Source: Undaria pinnatifida
Taxonomy: Eukaryota > Sar > Phaeophyceae > Laminariales > Alariaceae
Length of the DNA stretch: 64,000 nt
Assembly (NCBI GenBank): GCA_012845835.1
Contig: JABAKD010000004.1
Location: 7,882,409-7,946,408, forward strand
Direction: 5' to 3'
Positions 32,367 through 43,239 of this stretch are shown here, one piece after another; the first letter of the stretch is position 1, and every line of letters begins with the position of its first letter. Both the position numbers and the translations under genes were made by a program. The notes below the pieces were generated by a model. That model was not told the origin of the DNA, searched no databases, and worked only from the letters and a program-made list of their open reading frames with translations.

Positions 32367-34642
32367 ATGACTAGACTGGGCTTCAGTGGGGCGCGTTTCT
32401 TGGCGGCGTTCTGCTTACTGTCTCGGTTAGGTGAATGCAGTACCGATCAGAGCAGCTCCAGTGCCGACTACTCCAACTGTGAGGAACAACTCAGCTCTAT
32501 TGCGGACGGAGTTTGCGACGTTGCCCTCAACACTGCTGCCTGCGGCTTTGACGGGGGCGACTGCTGCGAATGCACCTGCTTTGTCGGAGACGTACTTTGC
32601 GATAAAACTGAACCCGAATATTCTTGCGAGGACCCGGATGCTCCAACCGATTGTGGGCTGACGGCAAGTTCAACAACAAGCTCGACGTCCGCGGTCGAAC
32701 AGTCCGAATGTGAGGGATATGTGCCCCACATCCAAGATGGCTTCTGTGATGCAGCCAACAACAATGCCGCTTGCGGGTTTGACGGGGGCGACTGCTGCGC
32801 TTGCACTTGCGGGGAGGATCTGGAACACCCGTGCGGCGTGGAGGGCGACGGGTTTGATTGCCAAGACCCTGATGTCCCTTCCAACTGCAGTTTGAGCCTC
32901 GGTGGCTGCGACGGGTATACATACAACTTGCAAAATTCGTACTGCAACAGCGATCTAAACAACGCAGAATGCGGCTACGACGGTGGAGATTGCTGCAGGT
33001 GCACGTGTCGGGAATACAGCTCGTACGACGTCTGTGGCTATTATGGCTATGATTGCATCGACCCTCTAATGCTCCCCTTGACTGCGAGAGTGACAGCCCA
33101 ACACCGAGCCCGACTGTATCCGGCTATCCAGGGTGTGCTGGACCTGTTGACAACTTACAAGACGGGAAATGCCACACCAGTCTGAACAACGAAGAGTGCG
33201 GTTATGACGGTGGGGATTGCTGCGAGTGCACGTGCAACGACGGCACTAACTACGCTTATTGTGGGTACTATGGCTATGACTGCATTGACCCGAATGCGTC
33301 GCGTGAATGCGAGGTGGAAACTGAAATTCCAACCCCGAGCCCCACGGTACCCGGCTACCCCGGCTGTGTTGGGTCTGGTACCAGTCTGCAAGACTCCTAC
33401 TGCAACAGCGATCTGAACAACGAGGAATGCGGTTATGACGGTGGGGATTGCTGCGAGTGCACGTGCGAGGACGGAGCTTACTACTCCTGTGGGTACTCTG
33501 GGTATGACTGCATTGATCCGAGTGCTCCTAGTGAATGCGAGCTAGAAACAGATAGCCCAACACCGAGCCCGACTGTATCCGGCTACCCCGGGTGTGGTGG
33601 ACCTGTTGACAACTTACAAGACGGGAAATGCCACACCAGTCTGAACAACGAAGAGTGCGGTTATGACGGTGGGGATTGCTGCGAGTGCACGTGCAACGAC
33701 GGCACTAACTACGCTTATTGTGGGTACTATGGCTATGACTGCATTGACCCGAATGCGTCGCGTGAATGCGAGGTGGAAACTGAAATTCCAACCCCGAGCC
33801 CCACGGTACCCGGCTACCCCGGCTGTGTTGGGTCTGGTACCAGTCTGCAAGACTCCTACTGCAACAGCGATCTGAACAACGAGGAATGCGGTTATGACGG
33901 TGGGGATTGCTGCGAGTGCACGTGCGAGGACGGAGCTTACTACTCTTGTGGGTACTATGGGTATGACTGCATTGATCCGAGTGCTCCCAGTGAATGCGAG
34001 CTGGAAACTGACATTCCCACACCGAGCCCGACGATATACGGTTACCCCGGATGCGGCGGGTCAGCTTACGAGTTTCGAAATTCGTACTGCAACAGCGATC
34101 TGAACAACGAGGAATGCGGCTATGACGGTGGGGATTGCTGCGTGTGCACGTGTGAGGACGACGGGTACTCCACTTGCGGGTATTATGGCTATGCCTGCAT
34201 TGACCCGAGCGCTCCACGCGAATGTGATCTCGAAACCGACAGTCTAACTTCAAGCCCTTCTGAAGGGGATCACGACGAATGCCATGCCCAGGTGTCGTAT
34301 ATTTCGGACGGACTGTGTAACGCCGTGACGAATACGGAGGCGTGTGGGTGGGACGGGGGTGACTGCTGTGAGTGCACGTGCACCGATAACACCTACGTAT
34401 GCGGCGCAGTTGGGTACAACTGTCTCGATCCGGTCGGAGCCGATGGTTGCCCTCAACCGACGGCAGCCCCAGCCCACGAACAAGCGGGGTTCGAGGACAC
34501 ATCTGTCCCAGACACCTCCTATACCACTGCGGAGGTTGGCGGCGTAGTTACTATTGCTGTAGCTGGGTTTGTTGGTGTTGGGGTTGCTATCGTGGGTGGT
34601 CTTGTATATGCCCGCCAGCAGTGTCAAGCTTGTGTGTCGTAG
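32367..34642 (+). CDS. Secreted/membrane-anchored protein with nine LNR (Notch-type) modules; one frameshift
   Basis: The ATG at 32367 starts a signal peptide (hydrophobic RFLAAFCLLSRLG, residues 10-22). Nine LNR-like modules follow, each with a DGxC box, C-G-[YFW]-DGGDCC and then CxC, ending in D/N-C-[IQE]DP. P/T/S linkers such as TPSPTVPGYPG separate them. The last 35 residues hold a membrane segment (TIAVAGFVGVGVAIVGGLVY, about 34547-34606) and a short Cys-containing tail. LNR modules bind calcium and are extracellular, so a type I cell-surface protein is inferred. Modules 4-5 and 6-7 form a near-identical 459-bp tandem pair (33082-33540, 33541-33999). One base is missing near 33063 (CGACCCTCTAATG), shifting the frame inside module 3, so the locus is either a young pseudogene or carries a sequence error. 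No intron is needed. Ligand and function are unknown. Confidence 0.8.
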
Positions 34643-35059
34643 ACGTATATAATAAGCAGTGCGTGAAACGTTGCTCTTCTACACCAATGCGCAGGACGTG
34701 TCAAGGTTCACCAACTTCGGTGGTAGCGGGTTCTGTTTTGACGCCTCTGTCTTCAGCGGGTCAAACCCACTCGCACAATGCACGTTGCTACCCTCATTAT
34801 TTACGCTCTCGAGCATTTGCATGGTGTGCGTGGCTTTGCGATATGCACCGTTGCCTTGTCGTGAGGCGGATCGATGGAGTAGATAAATCACGGTATCACA
34901 GTGAAAATGGGGGGGTATAATATCACAATACCGTAGCGTTGGTGAAGGATATGTGCAAGAGCCGTAGAAGCAGCGATTACAACCTTCTTGTGCGTTAGAC
35001 TTGGCTCCACGTTCTTCATGCACCCGTTTAAGACACTATGAAGGGTTTGTAGGCTCAGT

Positions 35060-35131
35060 GCTGCAGCCGTCACCGTTGCTGCGCTTGTGTTTTCCCTTCG
35101 GAAGGGTCAAGCGTGCGTTTTGAAGGCGTAG
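35060..35131 (+). pseudogene. Decayed copy of the LNR gene anchor tail, 1
   Basis: A frame reads AAAVTVAALVFSLRKGQACV and then three residues and TAG. It lines up with the membrane segment and QACV tail of the gene ending at 34642. No LNR module precedes it. Confidence 0.5.
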
Positions 35132-35200
35132 AAGACACAAGCAAAACGTGAGCCTTGGCCCCATACACACTCCTGGCGTGGGTATATGCTTAATTTTTGA

Positions 35201-35300
35201 TTGCGGATTGGTAGTCTCGGTGCGGCGGTGATTGTCGTTAGTGTTGTTATATGTGCCCGCCGGAAGTGCCGACCTTGTGTGGGTTGGCGTAAAAGCCGTA
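35201..35300 (+). pseudogene. Decayed copy of the LNR gene anchor tail, 2
   Basis: LGAAVIVVSVVICARRKCRPC corresponds to the VAIVGGLVYARQQCQACVS tail. The DNA GTAGTCTCGGTGCGGCGG closely matches copy 3 at 35550. The frame continues open to 35392 with no known domain. Confidence 0.55.
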
Positions 35301-35549
35301 GTTTCAGTACTACTGCTCCTCTGATGAAAAACAGAGAAACTGGTGTTTCGATACAGTCTTACTCGAGAAAAAGGGTGTGTTTGTTACTCTAGCTTCAGTA
35401 TCATAGCTGTCCAATTCCTTATTTTCCCAATGTTGTCTGGGCTAGGTTTCTTGCGGATCTATTTCGAATAGGAGGGTCAGTGCTGTTCAACCTTACGTTT
35501 GGTTCGACACACCTTGCGCGGGCATTTTGCTTTGATGTGGCCGACATGT

Positions 35550-35606
35550 AGTCTCGGTATTGCGGTGATCATCGATGGTGCTATTGTGTTTGCCCGTCAG
35601 AAGTGA
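35550..35606 (+). pseudogene. Decayed copy of the LNR gene anchor tail, 3
   Basis: From 35553 the frame reads LGIAVIIDGAIVFARQK and then TGA at 35604, the same hydrophobic segment followed by ARQ as in the intact gene. It is shorter by the Cys-containing end. Confidence 0.55.
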
Positions 35607-35756
35607 GAAAAATGTGAGTTGTACACGTGTACATATATTGAGTAGAGCCTTGCCCTTCATTGAACAAGCAGGAAGTTTGACGTCCGCATGTTGTGGGCAT
35701 GTATGAAACAGCAACTTTAGCCCCGTGTTTGTGTTAAGAAGCCGAGAGCGTCGAGA

Positions 35757-35903
35757 CTGTGTGTCGTAGATGCACATAAACAACGGCCGAAATCTTGCTT
35801 TTTAATGAAGCATACAGGAGCGTGAAGCAACTGTGTGTCGTAGATGCACATAAACAACGGCCGAACTCTTGCTTTTTTATGAAGCATACAGGAGCGTGAA
35901 GCC
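35757..35903. repeat. 73-bp tandem duplication
   Basis: CTGTGTGTCGTAGATGCACA and its downstream sequence (CGGCCGAA, TCTTGCTTTTT, GAAGCATACAGGAGCGTGAAG) occur twice, starting at 35758 and 35831. The start resembles the stop region of the LNR gene (TGTGTGTCGTAGACGTATAT, 34630-34650), so this is probably duplicated 3' UTR. Confidence 0.8.
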
Positions 35904-37242
35904 CGCGTACGGTGGGAATGTAAGCAGTGAGTTCAACCGCAGCTTGTTTCCAATCTCCACCAGTGGCTGCTTAAGTTTTTACTCTCGAACGACAGGGGCC
36001 ACCGAGATGGTAAGGGGGGAAGTATTAGGACCTCATGTTCCTGCAGCTCACGGCCTCAACAACTTTGTTTGCCCTATTCGTTGCACACGGCCTCTCGAGT
36101 AATTCGTACATTGTATTTTTTCCTCACGGCTTTTGGTGCGATTCGTTACTTTATTCGTTTTTCGAGTCGCATGGTTTGGGAATCGTTTATGTCATGATGC
36201 GCACCGGCATGAACTCATGCGACACTCGCGTCCTGGTGCGAGGTAAGGGTTATTGGCGTTGCTTTGCCAACCTTGGTAATGAGACGACTCCCGCCCCTAC
36301 CTGTAAGTCGTGCGGAAATCTGACAACGCGTGCGAGGATGGATAACGGTATGAATATACAATGTTCACGTCAAAGTTTCCCGACTGACGGGACTGTCCCT
36401 ACACCAAGGAAAGTAAATTCGATTTGTTCTTTTACCGTACCTATTGTACGTAGGTCATGAGATGATTCACCGGGTGGAATTTCATTTCATATATATAACT
36501 CATTTTTTGAGGTATACAGTACCCCCCATGAGGAACTCCAGATCATTTAGATGCCCCAGCAAACTCCAATGAATGCAAAAAATGCGGTAGAGATTTCCAA
36601 AAGAACCTTGAAACACGTACGTGCTATGAAAGCGGGTTTGACCGGTCATGACCCGTTCTGCCGGTCGCGTCAAGAAGGTTCCAAAATCTTACTGAGAAGA
36701 GTCGGTTCGTGTTCAAAATCTAACCGGTCGATTCAATTCGAGTCGAACCGGGTCGGGTCGGGTCGAGTCGGGTCGGGTCGGGTCGGGCCAAAATACGTTA
36801 CAATCTCATTGGCCGGTTCGGAACACCCTGAGCTGATAAGACCCGATCCGTCCGCGAGAGGTGACCCGACTCGAGAAAATTTCAGGGGTAAGTCGAATCG
36901 ACAGCATCGACCTCAATATCCAGATCAACACTTACAGTAGTTGCTATAAGAAATTTGACACATTGTACAGCTGAGGTATGGCCTTACACGTCTTTTGACC
37001 AAGGTATTTCTGACTGACGGGGCTTCTAAGGAACTATCTAAAATATTTTGCTGCCATTATTTACTGTTAGGCACTGTTTCTTATCTAGCCCCATGGGATT
37101 GACTGTCAGGTTGCGCGTACGACTTTCACAACTATAGTGTTTGGGCGAGATGTAGAGGCCCTATAGAAAGGAGATTCAATAGCTTTTGTTACATCCCTAC
37201 ATACCGTGTTCCAAAATTAACAGGACCAAAAAAAAATTATAA
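35904..37242. other. No convincing gene; short GGGTC tandem
   Basis: An open frame at 36035-36460 has no recognisable domain. At about 36557-36620 one frame reads ECKKCGRDFQKNLETRTC, which looks like half of a C2H2-type finger without the histidines. At 36748-36788 GGGTC or GAGTC repeats about eight times. Confidence 0.35.
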
Positions 37243-37693
37243 AAAATGAAAATACAATCCAGCTGTGAGATCAAATATTTTGTCGAAACTCATCTTTGCA
37301 AGCTGTGTGTGATACTCCGATCGCGCGTATTACGGGTTGTGTGTCCTCATTAAGGATATAGGTCGGCGACTCCCCTTGCAACTAGAGTGTAGCTATCATG
37401 GTCATCAGGGTGATGTTCCTCAGTCTGTGCGCGGAAACTATAAAACCCGTTTCTGAGGGGGACAAAATCTCACAGATGTGGAGGGAAATGTATCCGTTTA
37501 TCAAGTGAATCCTGTAAGTCGAATAACCTGTGAGGGGGGGGCGGAGTTTTGAAGGACGTGGGGCCTGGTTTCGATCAAAAGCGAGCGGGGTTGGAGGGGG
37601 GGGGGGGGGGGCGGACGGGCGGGCAATTTGTGCGTGTAAGCTATAATTAATTTCAAGGGAATAAGTCGGACGGTTTTGGAAAACAAAAATAAC
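37243..37693 (+). repeat. Rep-1, reference copy
   Basis: It begins ACAATCCAGCTGTGAGATCA, then CGAAACTCATCTTTGCAAGC, the GATCGCGCGTATTACGGG segment and GGTCGGCGACTCCCCTTGC. From about 37426 a unit with GCGCGGAAACTATAAAACCC, a GGGGGACAAAATCTCACAGA box and GTAAGTCGAATAACC leads to a G-rich tract at about 37590-37612. A second, diverged unit starts at about 37628. Confidence 0.8.
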
Positions 37694-37702
37694 AATAATA
37701 TA

Positions 37703-38060
37703 CACCAGCTCTGGGATCGGAATTTCCGTCGAAAACCTCATATATGCAAGCTGTGTGTGATACTCCGATCGCGCGTGTTACTGGGATTGCTTGTGTCCTC
37801 AATAATGATATAGGTCGGCGACCCCCCTTAAAACTACTTTGTACGAGGGGGTGTTGACCAATTTGAGCGCGGAAACTGTGAAACCCGTTCTTAAGGGGTA
37901 CAAATTTCAACGGCTGTAGAATGCACCAGCTTTTAGTATCCTGTCGCCGAGAGGCAGGAAAAAGGGGGGATAGGTCGAACAAATGTATGGGAGATAGGAG
38001 CTCACTGCGCGCGTGATGATAGTAGGCGATGGTGGGGGCGGCGGGGGGGGGGGGGGGGGG
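37703..38060 (+). repeat. Rep-1, second tandem copy (diverged)
   Basis: It starts ACACCAGCTCTGGGATCGG and follows the same order: CAAGCTGTGTGTGATACTCC, GATCGCGCGTGTTACTGGG, GGTCGGCGACCCCCCTTAAA and GCGCGGAAACTGTGAAACCC. It ends with a G run at 38042-38062. Confidence 0.72.
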
Positions 38061-38087
38061 GGATACTCAGTTTGTGCGTGTCTGTAG

Positions 38088-38402
38088 TCGTATTTCCATA
38101 GACCCTCGCACCCCTACTATGCCGTGACGGAGCACGTCGGGTTTGCACCGATCAGGCCGGCATCGTGTGCACGAAGCTCAAAGCGCCGTGAGGTGTTCGG
38201 CGAGTCGCATGAAGGGTGAACTGCATCCTTCGAAAAACCGCTCGTAAGACGGACTTAGGAACCTTGTGCCTACTTTCTTGCGTATGGCAGCGCCAATGAG
38301 ATACTTTGTTTTCTGGTGTGACCACGCCAGGGAGAGCAATGGGTATTACTATACAACTGCCTTACCATGTTCACACTACGTGATGCGACCATTCCTCTAG
38401 TG
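38088..38402 (-). repeat. R290 repeat, probable LINE 3' UTR, copy 1
   Basis: It matches 50012-50350 throughout (TACTATGCCG, GGTGTTCGGCGAGTCGCATG, GAACTGCATCCTTC, CGCTCGTAAGACG). It ends 20 bp from the stop codon of the minus-strand LINE frame, the place of that element's 3' UTR. Confidence 0.6.
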
Positions 38403-38422
38403 AGGGGGCAGGGGGAGGGTAC

Positions 38423-40432
38423 TCATTTGTTGCTTGCCTTGGTCATTTGCACATTGACCACGCATCCTTTTCCAGACGGAGCACCGTTCCTACTCCTATT
38501 AGAGACACCTCCAACCGTTGAGTGCTCATTACGCTTCTTCCATACACTGCATAGAAACTGTTTGCATATCTTATCCCCGTCCTGTTTCGCCGTCTGCGGT
38601 CATCTCCTCTAGCGCATCCCGTTCCTCCTTGTTAATTTCACATTCTCCTACTGTGTGAGTCCTAATTTCTATTGTTGTGCCACAGTGTCACACGGGCACG
38701 TATTTGTAGCCACGTCCTCCTCGTCCCGACTACTGGTGTATCTGTGTATCTCGTTATTCTTGCTGGTAGGTCTAGGTCCCCTAAACGAAATCGCAACTTG
38801 AGCTGTTTCGCGTAGTCCATTGGGCCGGGCAGATACGCTTTCATTCCATATCTTCCCTCAACATCCCGTATATATCTCTAAGTGCTTCTCCTCTTTTACC
38901 ATATTTTGTGGCACTCACCTTGCCCTTTCTTCTATTCTTTCTTTTTCTTCCGCCAAACGTATCTGTAAACAGCACCTATTCTTGGTCTCTCCCTATATCC
39001 TTCCGTCCAGCTTGCCATTTTGATAGTTTCTCCTATAGATTAGAGCATTATCCATCACCTATGGCTGGCAATCTCTTTGCTGGTATATTACTTTATATAA
39101 ATTGATGTTTCAAATTTCTCACGTCTCTATTTGTTTTAAGTGGGTGCATTCCTTGTTCTCCTTTTAATACTGTATTACTCGTCGTACTTGAGCATCTTTG
39201 TATTTTTTTTGGCTGCCGTTATCTGTATTGTTTCCAGTTGTTCGGCGAACTTCGTGTTCCCTTGCCATACTTCTCCTGCGTAATCTAACATTGGTACAAT
39301 CATATTCATCAGAACATATATTTCAATTCCAGCGTCAAAGTGCGGGTCTGCTAGGATCGCATCCATCGTGCCTACTTGTGATTTACCCTTTCTTATTAAT
39401 TTTGCTATGTATGTGTTGTGAAGGAGTCGTGGTGCCGGATGTTGGGAGGTGCATCCCAAGAGCAGTCCTTTGAGATTTCTACGCCACCGCACGTGTAGTT
39501 GCCTACGGTCGGTTATTCATCTTCTCCCCATTTCCATTTGAAATGCACTATTCGATTCATCTTATTATCTTCGTTACATACAACTACTTACTGCTCATTT
39601 TTTCACGGTCGCTGTCACTCTCCATTTCCTAGTGTACTGTAGTGCTTCCTCGGTCTGTTTCTGCAATCCTTCGGGTGTTTCTAATATCCCCACGAAATCA
39701 TCCGCAAATATCAACCCCGACACCGTATCTTCTCCCATCGTGACTCCTTGCTTTGCTGCTTCGACTGCTACTATCATGTCATAAATATATATACCGTGAA
39801 TAGATTAGGTGATAATGTTCATCCCTGTGCAACTCTATGTAAACGATCAACATATTTGGATATTTCCGCGTCCAGCATCACAGACCTTCTCGCACATTCC
39901 GTCGCCTTTTTCATAATTCACCACATCTTTCCTCTGATCCAAAGTTCCCACGTTTTTTTCTGCAATCTATTCCTCCATGGACTGATTCTACGATACCCCC
40001 TTTCAAAACCAGCGACTTTCTTTGATGAACGTTCCCATGGCTGCTCGACACGAGGGAGAATGTTATTAACAAAGGGTCTCCACATATTTCTTGTGTGCAA
40101 AGGTCAATCGAACGATGGCGTCGGGGTTTCAAAGACACCGTATTTCAGGAGATATGACCGGGAGTTGGTTTGGAAACCGGCGATTTCGTTAAATATTAGT
40201 TGGGGGTGCTACCGTAGAACGACCCCATGCTGTGTCATAGGCATTCTGTACATCTAGGAAGAAAGAGTATGTCGTTAGCCCGACGTCTTTCCTACCTTGA
40301 AAGATATTGCCTAATGTATGTGTACACATGGTCTACGAAACTTCGATTTGGCCTAAACTCTGCTTGCCCTTCGCTTTGTTTTTCGTCCTTGTCCAACATT
40401 GTTTCCATTCTATCGTTAAAAATCTTACAGAT
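38423..40432 (-). pseudogene. LINE (non-LTR retrotransposon) ORF2 relic, 5'-truncated
   Basis: On the minus strand, reading from 40432, GQAEFRPNRSFVDHVYTLG precedes TTYSFFLDVQNAYDTAW (40270-40225), RT motif A. The frame is interrupted by MITE-234 and resumes with RSVMLDAEISKYVD. GLIFADDFVGI (about 39715-39683) is the catalytic motif with both aspartates kept. LDYAGEVWQGNTKFAEQLE lies near 39305-39245. The C-terminal zinc-knuckle-like CGTTIEIRTHTVGEC is at about 38687-38643, and the frame ends at TCA 38423-38425. Several stops and frameshifts make it inactive. It is truncated upstream at a G/C run (40433). Confidence 0.85.
39986..40219. mobile_element. MITE-234 inserted in the LINE
   Basis: The segment starts TTCTACGATACCCCC and ends GGGGGTGCTACCGTAGAA, an imperfect terminal inverted repeat of about 17 bp. 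It interrupts the LINE frame between DTAWG and the next LINE block. A second copy is at 60092-60333. It has no coding capacity. Confidence 0.72.
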
Positions 40433-40660
40433 CGGGGGGGGGGGGGGGGGGGGGGGGGTTATTGCAAGTCAAAGACTCCAATAAAATAAAGCTACTGGAT
40501 GGATGGCTCGAAAGGTAAATTAATGATGTCACCTGTCAGGTATTGTCAATATCTCTGGCGGATTTGAGTTCTGGTTGGGCGGGGGGAAGCGGAGGGGGTT
40601 GTGGGGGTGGATGGGCTGTTAGGGGGGGGGGGGGCGGAGGTGTATGGGAACAAAATATTC
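40433..40660. repeat. G-run and G-rich tract
   Basis: A near-pure run of about 24 G (40435-40458) is followed by a G-rich segment at 40580-40640 with a second run of 14. Such runs recur in this window at the ends of repeats. Confidence 0.8.
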
Positions 40661-43239
40661 TGCCTGCATTATGCAGATGCCCAATATTTCAAAGACAAAG
40701 TACGAAGTGGCTGGGAGCAAAAAAACTACTGCATTATATAATATACTGTTTAATGATTCAGTCCAGTAACTACTGAGGAAGAACGTACTGTTTGTGGCGC
40801 CTCTACATACAAAGAGTTCTCCACCCCACCCGTCCACCGACCTTGGGAGCAACGAAAGTCCACCACAATCAATAACACAATGGCCTAGGCATACGCCGGA
40901 AAATACAACACGTTCCAACGATGTCGGGCCGATGCCTGAGTTTAGGAGCCTCATCTGCCACAACCGATGGCGGCAAAACTGATACCCCGATCGTGTTAGT
41001 CGTCCAACTCATTCCACGGCGGGGTGCAGCAGACGTTTCTCAGCTGTTTCTCAGCTCATAACTTGAGGAGCTCAGTATTTCACCCGAAACATGACTTCGG
41101 AGGCATTCGTTCGCGTAATCCAACGAATTCTTCTAGGAGCGAGCCATAAAACGAACATGCTCGTGAAAACATCAGACTAGCCGGTAGTTTCTAACTTGGG
41201 GGAGTTGAACTGGCCAGAAATGTTAGGCCAAAACCATGCAACCACTACCGTGGGATGACTCGTCTTCTCGCGTATATGACGCACGTGCGGCTTGCTATAC
41301 AGCGAGCGTTGACTCAAACAGAATGAAGCACACACAGACATAAGATGTGTTCGTCGCCGAACGCTGCTCGTAGGCCTCGTTCGTTGTACCAATGATCGAT
41401 CTGGCTGTACACATTTGTAGCATGAGGGTTTAGGTTACTTACTGGCCAGACGAAAACCAAGGGGCCCGCACCGCTGGTTATTTAGGTCGTCTCATCTTCC
41501 GTTTGAGCTCCTCAGTTTCGCATGAAACACGGGCATGTTTCGAGGCTCTGTCTCTGCTCTTAGAGTTTGTGGCTCTGAATTTTCTGTTAAGATCACTTGT
41601 CAAGAAGAAAGAAGGCGGTTTGAAAGTGACGATTATGTGGCCAAAATATTGAAACGAAGGAGAGAATCAGCAGAAGGAAGGGTTTGTGATGGTGTATAAG
41701 GAAGTGAAGGAAGTAGTGGGCGTAGGGAGGACCGTCGTCTAATCAATGCGGCACAATTCCCATGCTACGGGCAGATGTAATCTATACGGGTTATCATACT
41801 CACCGATAAACCGCCTATAGTAGAGTTCCTTGCAATATTCCCTGCAACGTTCCCCGATACGTATGGTGGGGAGTTAGAACAACCTCAATATGCAAAACAC
41901 AGACGGCAAGTGATATACCGAGTTTCCCCGCATATTGTATTTCTCTACGTCTAAAACAAGATACTAAGATTACTCTAGGTAGTGACGCTACGAACCAAAC
42001 ATTTAATAATGGACTGCAGAGTTTAGTTCCAATATGCCCCCTGTGATGAGAAGTCAGTTGGTAGAGGAAGTTCATACTCAGAAGAACAAGCGCAAGTGAT
42101 GCGCCATCTTCAGACCTTTGTGTATGGACAGCGGGAACATGATGTAACCGTATCAGTTAGACAATCAAAATGCGAATGGAACACCATATTCAGATCCGTT
42201 GTGTATGCATAGCTGTAATGTGGATGAAATTATGTCACAAAATTCTACGCGTGGGGTAGTTAACATCGAGAAATAATCTAGATAAGACTTGCAGACCAGT
42301 CTGCTGGGTGTCCAACACGCCCCCTGAATTTATACCCAGAGCTACATGGCACCGAAGAAAATAGATTGCGGATACTTGTCCAGAACATCGAAAAAGCGTA
42401 CTATTCAGTTGCATATATGTACGTACGGGCCCAACGAAAGTGTACGAGTACAGATAGTACCGGAATGGACTATGGGTTTAGTCGTATCACAGAAGCTATG
42501 CTCGTGATGCTGTTTTGTTGATCAGTGAGTTATGTCTTAGATAAAGAAAGCGTCAGAACGTATTTGCTGCACTGTTACTACGCCTCCTCAGCTGTCTGCC
42601 AGAGCAAATAGAAAATCGAAGAAAGTCGAAATTGCGGACTTGCCATGTGCCCAGCGCTACACTGCACAGTGCATGCACCAACTATATACATTATGGAGTT
42701 ACCATGTCTTCAGTGCTATACTGTACTGTGCATGAACCACCTGCAATCTAAGAGCACGGTGTGCTCGTATTACCACGGAATACTTGTACTGTACGTACAT
42801 CAGTACAACACAGCTGTACTGCTGCTATCGCTGACTACAGTTGACACGAAACAAAGGTACACTACGTTCATGGGTGCTACTAAAAATAAGCAGTCGCAAA
42901 AACTCAAATGTATTTTCAAGTTGAAGAAACTGCTGTTAATACTCCGAAATGAAAGCCACTTAGAAGCCAAAGAAATAACTCGAAGTCGAGTTCAGTACGT
43001 GATGCGTGTTTCGTGAAAATATACCACCAGTAGTACGTGATGAGACTGCAAAGAAAGTATGCTGAAACAATGGCGACGCAAGTCGAGTACAGCAAAGATG
43101 CGCACCGTGTTGTAAAACAGCATTTTATTAGTACAAATACTGATACTCGTACAGATGCAAAACTAGCTATGCACTGAAAAACAATTTAAGAACGCGAAGA
43201 GAAAAATACTCTCTCCCCAACGCAAAAAAACTAAGGTAA
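40661..43239. other. No recognisable gene
   Basis: Unique-looking sequence of mixed composition. The longest open frame (about 42645-43016, plus) has no family motif and an unusual C/Y/H-rich start. Confidence 0.35.

Noticed and set aside
36551-36940. Zinc-finger-like CKKCGRDF segment
   Set aside because: Only one CxxC pair without the histidines, in a frame that ends within about 35 codons; the longer ORF there is in another frame.
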